From: an uncultured Eubacteriales bacterium | GTDB taxonomy: Bacteria; Bacillota; Clostridia; Oscillospirales; Oscillospiraceae | DNA length: 64,000 bases | Reading direction: 5' to 3' | NCBI GenBank assembly: GCA_900553805.1 | Contig: USEU01000001.1 | Coordinates: forward strand, 62,001-126,000 | Part shown: positions 56,179 through 64,000 of the stretch, piece by piece | Layout of the letters: each line of letters opens with the position of its first letter | How positions within the stretch are numbered: the first letter of the stretch is position 1 | The notes under the pieces: generated by a model | What the model was told of the DNA's origin: nothing | The model's database searches: none | What the model saw: the letters and a program-made list of their open reading frames with translations, nothing else | Made by a program: the position numbers and the translations under genes

Positions 56179-56754
56179 ATGTCAACAAAAGTCTATTCCA
56201 AGACCCGCATCCTGGTGGAATGTGCTTTGATGATGGCCTTAGGCACTGTGCTGTCCAACATCAAGCTGTTCACCATGCCCAATGGTGGCAGTGTTACCCT
56301 GCTGGGTATGCTGCCTTTCGTAGTGATTTCTTTCCGCCACGGCGTGAAGTGGGGGCTGTTTACCGGCTTCGTCAATGGCTGCCTGCAAATGCTTCTGGGC
56401 TTCTGGGCCCCTCCCACGCCGACCTTCTGGTATTTCTTGGGTGAAGTGATGCTGGATTACCTGCTGGCATACATGGCACTTGGCCTTGCAGAGCTGTTTG
56501 CCCGTCCTTTTAAGAATCGTATGCTGGGTATTACTGTCGGTACCTTTGCCTCCGGATTCCTGCGCTTTATGTGCAGCTTCTTGTCCGGTGTGCTGGTATG
56601 GGGCAGCCTGAGTGACGGCTGGGCCGCCTGGTCCTACAGCCTTGTCTACAACGGTAGCTATATGCTGCCTGAGACGCTGATTACTGTTGTAGCGGCAGTT
56701 CTGCTGTGCAAGACGGCTCCTCAGGTTTTCGACCGCCAGTATGCAATGAAATAA
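56179..56754 (+). CDS. thiT: Thiamine transporter, ECF S component ThiT
   Basis: A 191-residue membrane protein with about six helices. It shows the ThiT N-terminal motif TRILVECALMMALGTVLSNI, then FRHGVKWGLFTGFVNG and the thiamine-pocket region WSYSLVYNGSYMLPE. It would work with the shared ECF energising module, absent here. ATG 56179 follows AAGGAG. Control by the TPP riboswitch confirms the substrate. Confidence 0.94.
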   Translation: MSTKVYSKTRILVECALMMALGTVLSNIKLFTMPNGGSVTLLGMLPFVVISFRHGVKWGLFTGFVNGCLQMLLGFWAPPTPTFWYFLGEVMLDYLLAYMALGLAELFARPFKNRMLGITVGTFASGFLRFMCSFLSGVLVWGSLSDGWAAWSYSLVYNGSYMLPETLITVVAAVLLCKTAPQVFDRQYAMK

Positions 56755-56766
56755 AAGAGAGTATCT

Positions 56767-56988
56767 GTGGTGGCTCGCTTCCTGGTGTACTATGTGGTGG
56801 GCGCGACCATTTGGGCGGAGTACATGCCCGAGACCTTTTTCAAGATGACCATGACGACGCCCTGGGTCTATTCCGCCCTGTACAACGGCGCCTATATGCT
56901 GCCGGACATGCTGGTCATACTGGTCGTGGGCGCCATCCTGCTGAAGACCCCCGCAAAGAAGTACATCACCGGTCAGGATCTGACCTAA
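56767..56988 (+). pseudogene. Truncated second thiT copy (C-terminal fragment)
   Basis: The frame encodes the last ~70 residues of a ThiT-like protein, with WVYSALYNGAYMLPDMLVIL aligning to SYSLVYNGSYMLPE in the neighbouring gene. The first four helices are missing. It begins right after the thiT stop with no ribosome binding site. It looks like what remains of a tandem thiT paralogue after a deletion. Confidence 0.82.
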
Positions 56989-56992
56989 ACGA

Positions 56993-57023
56993 AAAGCCGC
57001 CCTGCCGGGGCGGCTTTTTTTGT
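56993..57023 (+). terminator. Terminator after the thiT region
   Basis: AAGCCGCCC-TGCC-GGGGCGGCTT followed by at least six Ts. The reverse strand also carries a short T-run, so it may serve spoVAC too. Confidence 0.87.
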
Positions 57024-57464
57024 TTACCAGGGGGCAGTGAACAGCCAATAAATGACCCCATAGACGGCGCTGGCGCTGAGACCGTATACAATCACCGGTC
57101 CGGCGATGGTGAACATTTTTGCGCCCACGCCCAGGATGAACCCCTCCGTCTGAAACTCCACGGCGGAGGCTGCCACGGCGTTGGAAAATCCGGTGATGGG
57201 CACCAGCGTTCCTGCTCCGGCGTATTTTGCCAGATCATCATAAAGGCTCAGCCCGGTGAGCAGGGCGGACAGCCCCACCAGGGTGATGGAGACCCAGGCT
57301 GCGGCGTCCTGCTTTTCCAGGCCAAGCCCGGTGTAGCGGTTCAGCAGAAATTGACCCAGGGCGCAGATCAGCCCGCCGGAAGCAAAGGCAAACAGGCAGT
57401 CCTTCATAATGGGAGATTTGGGGCTTTTGTCCTTTACCAGGCGTGCGTATTGCTTGTCATTCAT
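57024..57464 (-). CDS. spoVAC: Stage V sporulation protein AC
   Basis: A 146-residue membrane protein. The N-terminus MNDKQYARLVKDKSPKSPI and the GGLICALGQFLLNRYTG segment are characteristic of SpoVAC, followed by four or five helices. It belongs to the spore inner-membrane channel for dipicolinic acid. ATG 57464 follows GGAGGG at 7 bp. Its usual partners SpoVAD and SpoVAE are not adjacent. Confidence 0.92.
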   Translation of the reverse strand: MNDKQYARLVKDKSPKSPIMKDCLFAFASGGLICALGQFLLNRYTGLGLEKQDAAAWVSITLVGLSALLTGLSLYDDLAKYAGAGTLVPITGFSNAVAASAVEFQTEGFILGVGAKMFTIAGPVIVYGLSASAVYGVIYWLFTAPW

Positions 57465-57547
57465 AGCGATCCCTCCGTTGAAAGCATTATCCCCGCTCCC
57501 ACCGGATTTCACACCTGTGAAAAGAGCAATATTTGCGTATATTTTAG

Positions 57548-57766
57548 GGCAACACCGCGCAATTGTGTCTGCGAGCCGCAGCCGTCTTTTTGCCCCACTT
57601 CTTCAGTTTGAAAAACGAGAAATATTGCGCAGCCGTTGCCAGCGTAAGCTGGCTTACGGATGCGGCATACCTCTTGCGGGTACATACAGTATTCCTTCGC
57701 TTTCCAAACTTTGAATTGAGCCAAAAATCCAGGCTGGGGCTTCTTGCCAAACTGTGCGGTGTTGCC
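57548..57766. mobile_element. 219-bp MITE-like element, copy 2
   Basis: Same length and sequence as the element at 32699 except for five substitutions. The terminal inverted repeats match at 15 of 17 positions. It lies between spoVAC and a GyrI-like gene, outside coding sequence. No transposase is present in the window. Confidence 0.9.
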
Positions 57767-57769
57767 ATA

Positions 57770-57804
57770 AAAGGGATCGCCCCGTAATTTGGGGCGATCC
57801 CTTT
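57770..57804 (-). terminator. Terminator of the YjbR/GyrI-like pair
   Basis: AAAGGGATCGCCCC pairs perfectly with GGGGCGATCCCTTT; on the minus strand TTTTATGG closes the stem. Confidence 0.78.
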
Positions 57805-57821
57805 GCAGCTGCTGGGGGAAA

Positions 57822-58454
57822 TTAAATTTTCCGAACAGGGTGCCGGATCACGGTTTTCAGCTTTTCCGACGGGACCTTACGGGCGTCGCTCATGTAAATC
57901 TCGTGATGCAGGCGGGCGGGGGAGAAGTCGTTGCGGTAGCCGTTTTCTGCCAGCCAGGCATCCATTTTTGCCACGGTGGCAGGCTCGTCGTCATAGGGAC
58001 CCAGGTGCATGCACTGGACGCACAGCGCCTCGTCTACCGTCAGAAATTCCGCCCCGGAGCAATCGATGCCCTTCTTTCGGGTCGCTGTTTCCACCGCCCA
58101 CTGAAAGTCCTTTTTGGTGATGAAATCCGGCAGCCGGATCACAGAGAGCCAGCAGAAGCGCTCCTTGTGGCGGTAGTCCACGCCGTCGATGCCCTCCTGC
58201 CACCAGAAGCCCTCCAGTGGGGGCACCACATATTCAAAGAAACCCTCAATTTTATAGTCGCTCTTATAGCTCATTTTCAGGGTGTAGGCCAGGGAGTACA
58301 GGACCTGCATGGCCTGCTGATAGGCACCGCCCGGCTCATTGGGGTCGCCCTTGCCCCGGACGGCAATATAATTCATGGGCGGTACCTGAACGATCTCCGG
58401 CCTGTCCTTGGGCAGATAAAATTCCTTATACTCCTTTTTGAAGTCAAAGGCCAT
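57822..58454 (-). CDS. GyrI-like small-molecule-binding domain protein
   Basis: A 210-residue stand-alone GyrI-like (SBM fold) protein. It shows VPPMNYIAVRGKGDPNEPGG near residue 25, KIEGFFEYVVPPLEGFWW near residue 70 and DEALCVQCMHLGPYDDEP near residue 145. It lacks a DNA-binding domain. Such proteins bind hydrophobic or toxic compounds; some are hydrolases. It follows the YjbR gene by 3 bp. Confidence 0.85.
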   Translation of the reverse strand: MAFDFKKEYKEFYLPKDRPEIVQVPPMNYIAVRGKGDPNEPGGAYQQAMQVLYSLAYTLKMSYKSDYKIEGFFEYVVPPLEGFWWQEGIDGVDYRHKERFCWLSVIRLPDFITKKDFQWAVETATRKKGIDCSGAEFLTVDEALCVQCMHLGPYDDEPATVAKMDAWLAENGYRNDFSPARLHHEIYMSDARKVPSEKLKTVIRHPVRKI

Positions 58455-58457
58455 GGC

Positions 58458-58826
58458 TCATCCCTCCGTTTGCAGCAGCGCGGCCTGCCGCTTTTTGCTG
58501 AAGCTGCCCAGCACCAAATGATAGGACTTTTTCAGCAGCGTTCTCAGCAGTTCCTCCGGCACGGCACCGCCCGAACGGACGGAATTCCAGTGGAGCTTAT
58601 TCATGTAGTAGCCGGGCAGGAAATCCTCGTACTGCTGCCGCCAAAGGTCCCCCTCGGCCGGTTCCAGCTTGAAGGTGATGTAATAGGGCCGGTTTTCGTC
58701 GTCCAGGCAGATGGCGGCAAACATTTTATCCCCCAGCTTGTAGCGGATCCAGTTCCAATCCGGCTGTACATCCTTGGTCACGCCGGGAAGGCTGAGCAGA
58801 AATTCATCGATCCATGGATAGTTCAT
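58458..58826 (-). CDS. MmcQ/YjbR-family protein
   Basis: A 122-residue CyaY-like protein. DWNWIRYKLGDKMFAAICL, ITFKLEP, YYMNKLHWNSV and ELLRTLLKKSYHLVLG match the YjbR layout. Function is poorly defined and a DNA-binding fold is predicted for the family. It is co-transcribed with the GyrI-like gene. Confidence 0.88.
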   Translation of the reverse strand: MNYPWIDEFLLSLPGVTKDVQPDWNWIRYKLGDKMFAAICLDDENRPYYITFKLEPAEGDLWRQQYEDFLPGYYMNKLHWNSVRSGGAVPEELLRTLLKKSYHLVLGSFSKKRQAALLQTEG

Positions 58827-59141
58827 TTTAGTATCCCCTCATTTTAATAGAAATTTTGTTCTATTATAGCAGACAGATCACCAAAATGCAACTGCGTTTT
58901 TAGAAATTACATCAGTAAGCTGTTACACCCGCACGACGCGGCCGGGTTTGCGGGGCTTGCCGTGGGGAGCCGGGCCGTCCAGATAGCCCAGCAGGATACG
59001 GCTACCATGCCGCGAGACGCTTCTGCGCAAGTACGCACAAATTTGTAACTGTGAACAAAATATGGAAATCCTTTACTTTGATTGTATTTTTTGCTATACT
59101 CTTAGGGCCAGATCATGCAGACGCACGGCCCGTGGCGGCAT
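58827..59141. other. Intergenic region with a possible gene remnant
   Basis: On the minus strand, 58923-59045 reads without a start as a Pro/Gly-rich tail (SRILLGYLDGPAPHGKPRKP and a few more residues) ending in TAA. It looks like the C-terminus of a lost gene, but I cannot name it. The rest shows no feature. Confidence 0.35.
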
Positions 59142-59174
59142 AAAAAATCCCCCGCCGCGTATGCGGCAGGGGAA
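59142..59174 (-). terminator. Terminator of the D-lactate-dehydrogenase-type gene
   Basis: TCCCCCGCCGC pairs with GCGGCAGGGGA; on the minus strand TTTTTT follows the stem. Confidence 0.88.
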
Positions 59175-59182
59175 CGGGATGC

Positions 59183-60172
59183 TTATTTGCTCAGGCAGAC
59201 CTCGGTTTGGGTGTTGGGCGTGCCCTGGAAGAATTTCAGCGCATTGTCCACCGTGGTGGCGGCGATGTTGTCCAGCGCCTCCTGAGTCAGGAACGCCTGG
59301 TGGGACGAGACAATCACGTTGGGCATGGCGATCAGCCGCACCAGCTTGTCGTCCTGCACCACATGGCCGGAATAGTCCTCATAGAACAGGTCGCCCTCTT
59401 CCTCATATACGTCCAGGCAGGCCGCGCCAACTTTCTTCTCCTTGATGCCGGTGATCAGATCCTCGGTGTTGATCAGCGCGCCGCGGGAGGTGTTGACGAT
59501 GGTCACGCCCTTTTTCATCTTTTCGATGGAGTCGGCGTTGATCATGTGCCGGGTCTCCTCCGTCAGGGGGCAGTGGAGGGAGATAATGTCGGACCGGGCG
59601 AACAGCTCATCCAACGTGGTGTATTCCAGGCCGGTATCCGGGTTGGGGTACTTATCGTAGGCCACCACCTTCATGCCGAAGCCTTTGCAGATATCGGCGA
59701 ACACCCGGCCGATCTTGCCGGTGCCAACCACGCCCACGGTCTTACCGTACAGGTCGAAACCCACAAAACCCTGTAGGCTGAAGTTGAAGTCCCGGGTGCG
59801 GATATATGCCTTGTGCGTCCGGCGGTTGATGGTCAGCAGCAGGGCCATGGCGTGCTCGGCTACCGCATGGGGAGAGTAAGCAGGGACGCGGAACACCCGA
59901 ATCTTTCCCTGGCAGGCGGCGATATCCACATTGTTGAAGCCGGCGCAGCGCAGCACCAGCAGCTTCACGCCGTAGCCATGGAGCTTATCCACCACGGCGG
60001 CGTTCACCACGTCGTTGACGAAGACGCACACGGCGTCATATCCGGCGGCGAGGGACACGGTGTCCTCGTTGAGCCGGGTCTCGAAATACTTGATCTCCAG
60101 GCCGGTATCCTTGGCGCAGGCGTCAAAACCAGGCATGTCGTAGGCTTTGGTATCAAAGAAAGCAAGTTTCAT
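59183..60172 (-). CDS. D-2-hydroxyacid dehydrogenase (D-lactate dehydrogenase type)
   Basis: A 329-residue D-isomer-specific dehydrogenase. The NAD fold is GVVGTGKIGRVFA near residue 145; catalytic Arg is in VNTSRGALIN, Glu in DVYEEEGD and His in SSHQAFLTQEA near residue 295. The FEDYSGH-like loop (LFYEDYSGHVVQDD) is typical of LdhA-type fermentative D-lactate dehydrogenases. It would reoxidise NADH with pyruvate. AAGGAG precedes the ATG. The promoter overlaps a perfect palindrome. Confidence 0.9.
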   Translation of the reverse strand: MKLAFFDTKAYDMPGFDACAKDTGLEIKYFETRLNEDTVSLAAGYDAVCVFVNDVVNAAVVDKLHGYGVKLLVLRCAGFNNVDIAACQGKIRVFRVPAYSPHAVAEHAMALLLTINRRTHKAYIRTRDFNFSLQGFVGFDLYGKTVGVVGTGKIGRVFADICKGFGMKVVAYDKYPNPDTGLEYTTLDELFARSDIISLHCPLTEETRHMINADSIEKMKKGVTIVNTSRGALINTEDLITGIKEKKVGAACLDVYEEEGDLFYEDYSGHVVQDDKLVRLIAMPNVIVSSHQAFLTQEALDNIAATTVDNALKFFQGTPNTQTEVCLSK

Positions 60173-60196
60173 GAAATCGCTCCTTCATTTATTTAT

Positions 60197-60231
60197 CGAT
60201 ATAATTATATCGAATTATTTTCAAATGTCAA
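60197..60231 (-). promoter_or_regulatory. Promoter with embedded palindrome upstream of the LDH-type gene
   Basis: On the minus strand TTGACA (60231-60226), 16-bp spacer, TATAAT (60209-60204). The perfect 16-bp palindrome CGATATAATTATATCG (60197-60212) covers the -10, an arrangement expected of a repressor site. Confidence 0.78.
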
Positions 60232-60274
60232 GTAAAAATTTTTTGAATATATTTTTTAACCATGGGGTGGAATT

Positions 60275-60706
60275 ATGCTGACAAAAATCAAAGAACTCCT
60301 GAAAAAATACCGCAGCCAGATCGTCTATCTGATTTTCGGCGTTCTGACCACCGGGGTCAATTACCTGGTTTACATTCCATGCTATCATTATCTGGGACAG
60401 ACCGCGTTCAGGTATGCCTCTGCCGCCAGCAATACCATTGCCTGGGTGTTCGCGGTGATTTTTGCCTACCTGACCAACAAGCCCTTTGTATTTGAAAGCC
60501 ACGACTGGTCGGCAAAGACGGTGGGGCCGGAGTTTGTCAAATTCGTAAGCACTCGCATTGCGTCCCTGCTGATTGAGACGGGTATTTTGTTCCTGACCGT
60601 GGACACGCTGGGATGGAACGGCGTGGTGTGGAAGCTCATCACCAGTGTGCTGGTGGTGGTCCTGAACTATGCGGGCAGCAAGCTGCTGGTATTTCGCAAA
60701 AAGTAA
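60275..60706 (+). CDS. GtrA-family membrane protein
   Basis: A 143-residue protein with four hydrophobic helices. LIFGVLTTGVNYLVY near residue 20, FAYLTNKPFVFES near residue 62 and NYAGSKLLVFRKK at the C-terminus are the GtrA/DPMS-like motifs. Such proteins help move lipid-linked sugars or teichoic acid precursors across the membrane. It is 12 bp upstream of an ABC ATPase gene. Confidence 0.88.
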   Translation: MLTKIKELLKKYRSQIVYLIFGVLTTGVNYLVYIPCYHYLGQTAFRYASAASNTIAWVFAVIFAYLTNKPFVFESHDWSAKTVGPEFVKFVSTRIASLLIETGILFLTVDTLGWNGVVWKLITSVLVVVLNYAGSKLLVFRKK

Positions 60707-60718
60707 GGGGAAAAACGC

Positions 60719-61420
60719 ATGGCTTTTGTTGAATTCAAAAATGTGGGCAAGACCTATCAGATGGGCGAGGTGAAGATCAACGCCCTGCACGACGCCTCCT
60801 TTGAAATCGAAAAGGGGGAGCTGGTGGTCATTGTCGGCCCCTCCGGCGCGGGAAAGACCACACTGCTGAATATCCTGGGCGGAATGGACACCCTGACCAC
60901 CGGCCAGGTGCTGCTGGACGGCAGGGACATTTCCGGCATGGACCGGCGGGAGCTGACCCAATACCGCCGGATGGACGTGGGCTTTGTGTTCCAGTTCTAC
61001 AATCTGATCGGCAACCTGAACGCTCTGGAAAATGTGGAGCTGGCCAACCAGATTTGCCGGCATCCGCTGCCCGCCGCCCAGGTGCTGAAGGATGTGGGCC
61101 TGGAGGCCCGGATGAAGAATTTCCCCAGCCAGCTCTCCGGCGGCGAGCAGCAGCGGGTGGCCATCGCCCGGGCATTGGCAAAAAATCCCAAGCTGTTGCT
61201 GTGCGATGAGCCCACCGGCGCGCTGGACTACCAGACCGGCAAGGCCATCCTGAAGCTCTTGCAGGATACGGGCCGGAAAACCGGCATGACCGTGGTCATC
61301 ATCACCCACAACAGCGCCCTGACCGCCATGGCGGACCGGGTGATCCGGGTAAAAAACGGCACGGTCTGCGGCATCGAGACCAATGAACACCCCATGGACA
61401 TCGCGGAGATCGAATGGTAA
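60719..61420 (+). CDS. ABC transporter ATP-binding protein, MacB/LolD type
   Basis: A 233-residue ATPase. Walker A is [12 protein letters not shown], the Q-loop FVFQFYNLI, the signature LSGGEQQR, Walker [13 protein letters not shown] and the switch His is in IITHNS. The MacB/LolD/FtsE-like sequence matches its partner, the FtsX-type permease that overlaps its 3' end. Confidence 0.93.
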   Translation: MAFVEFKNVGKTYQMGEVKINALHDASFEIEKGELVVIVGPSGAGKTTLLNILGGMDTLTTGQVLLDGRDISGMDRRELTQYRRMDVGFVFQFYNLIGNLNALENVELANQICRHPLPAAQVLKDVGLEARMKNFPSQLSGGEQQRVAIARALAKNPKLLLCDEPTGALDYQTGKAILKLLQDTGRKTGMTVVIITHNSALTAMADRVIRVKNGTVCGIETNEHPMDIAEIEW

Positions 61421-64000
61421 TGAAGCGCAGCATGATGCGCAGGAATCTGCGCCGATCAATTTTCAAATCTCTGGGACGATATATCGCCATTGCCATGATT
61501 ATCGCGTTGGGCGCGGGGATGTTCGTCGGCCTGCGCTCCACCAAAATGGACATGGTGGCCACGGGGCAGAGCTATACCGACCGGCAGAATATGTTTGACC
61601 TGCGGCTGCTCAGCACCTACGGCTGGGACAAGTCCCAGTTGGAGCCGATTTCTCAGCTGCCCGGCGTGGAGCAGGCGGAGGGAGTATTCTATTCTGATCT
61701 GATCGTGCAGACGGGCACGGGGGATGAGGCGGCAGTCTACCGCTTCTATACCATCCCTCAGGAGATCAACAAGCTGGTGCTGCTGGAGGGCAGAATGCCC
61801 CAGGCGCCCAACGAGTGCCTGGCCGACGGTTTCCGCAACAAGAAGGATGTGATCGGGCGGACGGTGCAGCTGTCGCCGGACAACGCCGACGCCTCCATGG
61901 AGCAGCTGACGGTGGATTCCTTTACCGTTGTGGGCCTGGTCAGCACGCCGCTGTATATGGATACCACCCGGGGGAATACCTCGGTGGGCAGCGGCAGCAT
62001 CACCAACTATTACTTTGTGCCCGAGGATGCCTTCGACGTGGACTATTACACGGAGATCCACGTGACCCTCCCGGGGCAGCATGCGATCTATTCTCAGGAG
62101 TATAACGACATCATGACCCAGGCGGCGGAGATCATAAAGCCGCTGCTGGAACCCTTTGCCCAGGAGCGGATGGAATCTGCCCGGGCAGCGGCGGAGCAGA
62201 CCTATCAGGACGGTCTGGCGGAGTATAAGCAGGGCGTGGCGGACTATCGGGAACAGAAGACCGACGCCGAGCGGCAGCTGGCTGATTCCCGCCGGCAGCT
62301 GGAGGATGCCCAGCAGCAGATCGCCGACGCCGAGGCCCAGCTGGGCGAATCGGAGCAGGCGCTTTCCGACGGCAGGGCGGAGCTGGATACCGGCAAGGAG
62401 ACCCTGACCCAGTCCGAAGAGAGACTGAACTCCTCTGAGTCCGGCGGCCAGTGGGCCCTGTCCAATGCCAGCTCCCAGCTGGCAGCCAAGCAGGCGGAGC
62501 TGGAGACGGCCTCTCAGACGCTGGAGGCGGGGCTTACCCAGATCAATGCCGCGCTGACGGAAATCAAATCCGGCATCACCCAGATCAGGATCGGCCTGGT
62601 CCAGATCGAGGCCAGCCTGCGGCCCATTGACGCGATGCTGAAGGTCGCCGAGGTGAATGAGGAAGTGGCCCAGACCGCTCTGGACAATCTGGCGGCGCTG
62701 GGGGCTTCCGAGACGGCGCTGGATGTGGCCCGGGCGGCTCTGCAAAAATGCCAGGACGAGAAGGCGCAATATGAAGCCCAGGCGGCGGAGCTGACCGGGC
62801 AGCGCGACGAGCTGAACGCCAAGCTGGCAGAGGTGACCGCCCAGCAGACGGAGCTGGAAAGCCAGAAGCAGGAGCTGCTTGCCCAGCGGGAGGCCCTGCG
62901 CGCCGGTCAGCAGCAGATCCTGGACGGATATGTGGAGCTGTACAGCCAGCGTTCCTCCATGAACAGCCAGCTCATCTATGGCCGCCAGCGGCTTGCCGAC
63001 GGGCAGAAGCAGCTCCAGGACGCGGAAAGAGACATCAAGCAGGGCGAGCGGGACGTGGCTCAGGGCTGGCGAACCCTGGAGCAGCGCAAGCAGGAGCTGG
63101 CCGACGGCTGGCAGACCCTGGCCCAGGCCGAGCAGGAGGCCCAGGAGCAATTCACCCAGGCGGCCCAGGAGCTGGGTGACGCTAAGCGGAAGCTGGACGA
63201 GGCGAAAACAGCCATCGGCGAGATCACCCAGACGGATGTTTATGTGCTGGACCGCAATACCAATATCGGTTACAGCGCCCTGGACAGCAATTCCAACATC
63301 GTTGCGGGGGTGTCCCGGGTGTTCCCGGCGTTCTTCCTGCTGGTGGCGGCGCTGGTGTGCATCACCACCATGACCCGCATGGTGGACGAGGAGCGCACCC
63401 AGATCGGCACCCTGAAGGCACTGGGGTACAGCAACTGGGCGATCATTTCCAAGTACCTGAAGTATGCCGGCAGCAGCGCCATATTTGGCTGCGGCACCGG
63501 CGTGGTCGTGGGCAGCGTGGTTTTCCCCACGGTGCTGTGGCAGGCGTATAAGCTGGTGCTGTTTGTCACCCCCGGTATCCAGCTCTGCTTTGACTGGAAA
63601 ATGGCCCTGTCCGTTACGACCCTGTATACGGCAGCCATGATGCTGGTCACCTGGTACTGCTGCCATCGGTCGCTGCGGGAGGTCCCCGCCGAGCTGATCC
63701 GCCCCAAGGCCCCCGCCTCCGGCAAGGCGCTGCTGATCGAGCGGCTCCCTCTGTGGGATCATGTCAGCTTCCTGAACAAGGTGGCCATCCGCAATATCTT
63801 CCGCTACCGCCAGCGCCTGGTGATGATGCTGCTGGGCATCGGCGGCTGCACCGCGCTGCTGATGACCGGTTTCGGCATCCGGGACTCCATCTCCAAGATC
63901 GTGGATGTCCAGTTCCGGGACGTGACCAAATACGATGTGGAGGTCTATTTCCGCAGCGGACGCACCCCGGAGCAGCAGGAGGCATTCCGGGAGGAAATGG
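61414..64000 (+). CDS. Large FtsX-type ABC permease with long coiled-coil extracellular domain (3' end outside window)
   Basis: At least 862 residues, open to the right edge. Helix 1 is near residues 17-40 (YIAIAMIIALGAGMFVGL). A soluble domain of about 590 residues follows, of which residues about 250-605 are Glu/Gln/Ala-rich heptads (ADSRRQLEDAQQQIADAEAQ) forming a long coiled coil. Helices 2-4 lie at about 630-750 (FPAFFLLVAALVCITTM, then KYAGSSAIFGCGTG), with ALGYSNWAII, an FtsX coupling motif. A second FtsX unit begins near residue 790. ATG 61414 has GGAG 5 bp upstream; ATG 61420 is in frame and overlaps the ATPase stop. It probably exports or senses a peptide, drug or lipid. Confidence 0.9.
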   Translation, partial: MVMKRSMMRRNLRRSIFKSLGRYIAIAMIIALGAGMFVGLRSTKMDMVATGQSYTDRQNMFDLRLLSTYGWDKSQLEPISQLPGVEQAEGVFYSDLIVQTGTGDEAAVYRFYTIPQEINKLVLLEGRMPQAPNECLADGFRNKKDVIGRTVQLSPDNADASMEQLTVDSFTVVGLVSTPLYMDTTRGNTSVGSGSITNYYFVPEDAFDVDYYTEIHVTLPGQHAIYSQEYNDIMTQAAEIIKPLLEPFAQERMESARAAAEQTYQDGLAEYKQGVADYREQKTDAERQLADSRRQLEDAQQQIADAEAQLGESEQALSDGRAELDTGKETLTQSEERLNSSESGGQWALSNASSQLAAKQAELETASQTLEAGLTQINAALTEIKSGITQIRIGLVQIEASLRPIDAMLKVAEVNEEVAQTALDNLAALGASETALDVARAALQKCQDEKAQYEAQAAELTGQRDELNAKLAEVTAQQTELESQKQELLAQREALRAGQQQILDGYVELYSQRSSMNSQLIYGRQRLADGQKQLQDAERDIKQGERDVAQGWRTLEQRKQELADGWQTLAQAEQEAQEQFTQAAQELGDAKRKLDEAKTAIGEITQTDVYVLDRNTNIGYSALDSNSNIVAGVSRVFPAFFLLVAALVCITTMTRMVDEERTQIGTLKALGYSNWAIISKYLKYAGSSAIFGCGTGVVVGSVVFPTVLWQAYKLVLFVTPGIQLCFDWKMALSVTTLYTAAMMLVTWYCCHRSLREVPAELIRPKAPASGKALLIERLPLWDHVSFLNKVAIRNIFRYRQRLVMMLLGIGGCTALLMTGFGIRDSISKIVDVQFRDVTKYDVEVYFRSGRTPEQQEAFREEM

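Noticed and set aside
56706-57611. 301-codon plus-strand frame across the thiT fragment, spoVAC and MITE
   Set aside because: It runs through a terminator and antisense to spoVAC. The encoded sequence is low-complexity and ends in the MITE.
59062-59445. 127-codon plus-strand frame
   Set aside because: It runs antisense into the LDH-type gene and through its terminator, with Arg/Pro-rich low-complexity translation.

Overview
The window reads as a chromosomal segment of a spore-forming Gram-positive gut anaerobe, most likely a Clostridia member of the Oscillospiraceae or a close relative. Supporting signs are a Spo0A-family regulator, SpoVAC, HPr kinase/phosphorylase, an ECF-type thiamine transporter (ThiT) under a TPP riboswitch, the der-plsY-gpsA order, a zinc-ribbon L28, fairly high GC and AGGAGG-type ribosome binding sites. 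Placement is by gene content only.

Layout. (1) 1-4.3 kb: the 3' end of an oligopeptide-type ABC ATPase gene, a degenerate gap, then a Cys-type sulfatase, an AEC-family transporter broken by a 17-bp tandem duplication, and a serine esterase. (2) 4.7-5.1 kb: a lone 5S rRNA plus tRNA-Asn unit with its own promoter and terminators. (3) 5.1-32.7 kb: an AraC regulator facing a collinear 26-kb locus of 20 genes. It holds a family-5 ABC importer (binding protein, two permeases, two ATPases), a HAD protein, GH105 unsaturated uronyl hydrolase, iolA-C-D-E-G-B, GH38 alpha-mannosidase, ROK kinase, an unassigned (alpha/alpha)6-like protein, GH2 beta-galactosidase, a sugar isomerase/epimerase, kduI and kduD. 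Only the binding protein has a signal peptide, so oligosaccharides appear to be imported and cut inside the cell. The mix of unsaturated-uronate and inositol catabolism with mannosidase and galactosidase suggests a substrate containing both a 4-linked uronic acid and a cyclitol; a plant glucuronosyl-inositol glycan is my best guess.

(4) 32.7-38.7 kb: a 219-bp MITE directly after the kduD stop, an unknown gene, a palindrome-rich block, a small Cys-rich peptide gene with its own operator-like palindrome, and an AraC regulator followed by a complete nicotinamide-to-NAD salvage operon (pncA-like, nadE, nadM-like, pncB). An EAL-domain remnant ends the stretch. (5) 38.7-53.5 kb: mostly minus-strand housekeeping genes: Nudix, ECF sigma with membrane partner, tRNA-Trp and tRNA-Met, peptidase E, RluA-type pseudouridine synthase, HprK, L28 (plus strand), GpsA, PlsY, Der, an MBL-fold protein behind a tiny Met/Cys-rich reading frame, L32, YceD, Spo0A-like regulator, HtrA and a DUF1540 protein.

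(6) 52.8-64 kb: a TetR regulator, a secreted beta-helix protein with Cys/His repeats, a TPP riboswitch with thiT and a truncated second thiT copy, SpoVAC, a second MITE copy (5 differences in 219 bp), GyrI-like and YjbR-like proteins, a D-lactate-dehydrogenase-type enzyme with a palindrome over its promoter, a GtrA-like protein, and an ABC ATPase with a very large coiled-coil FtsX-type permease that runs off the right edge.
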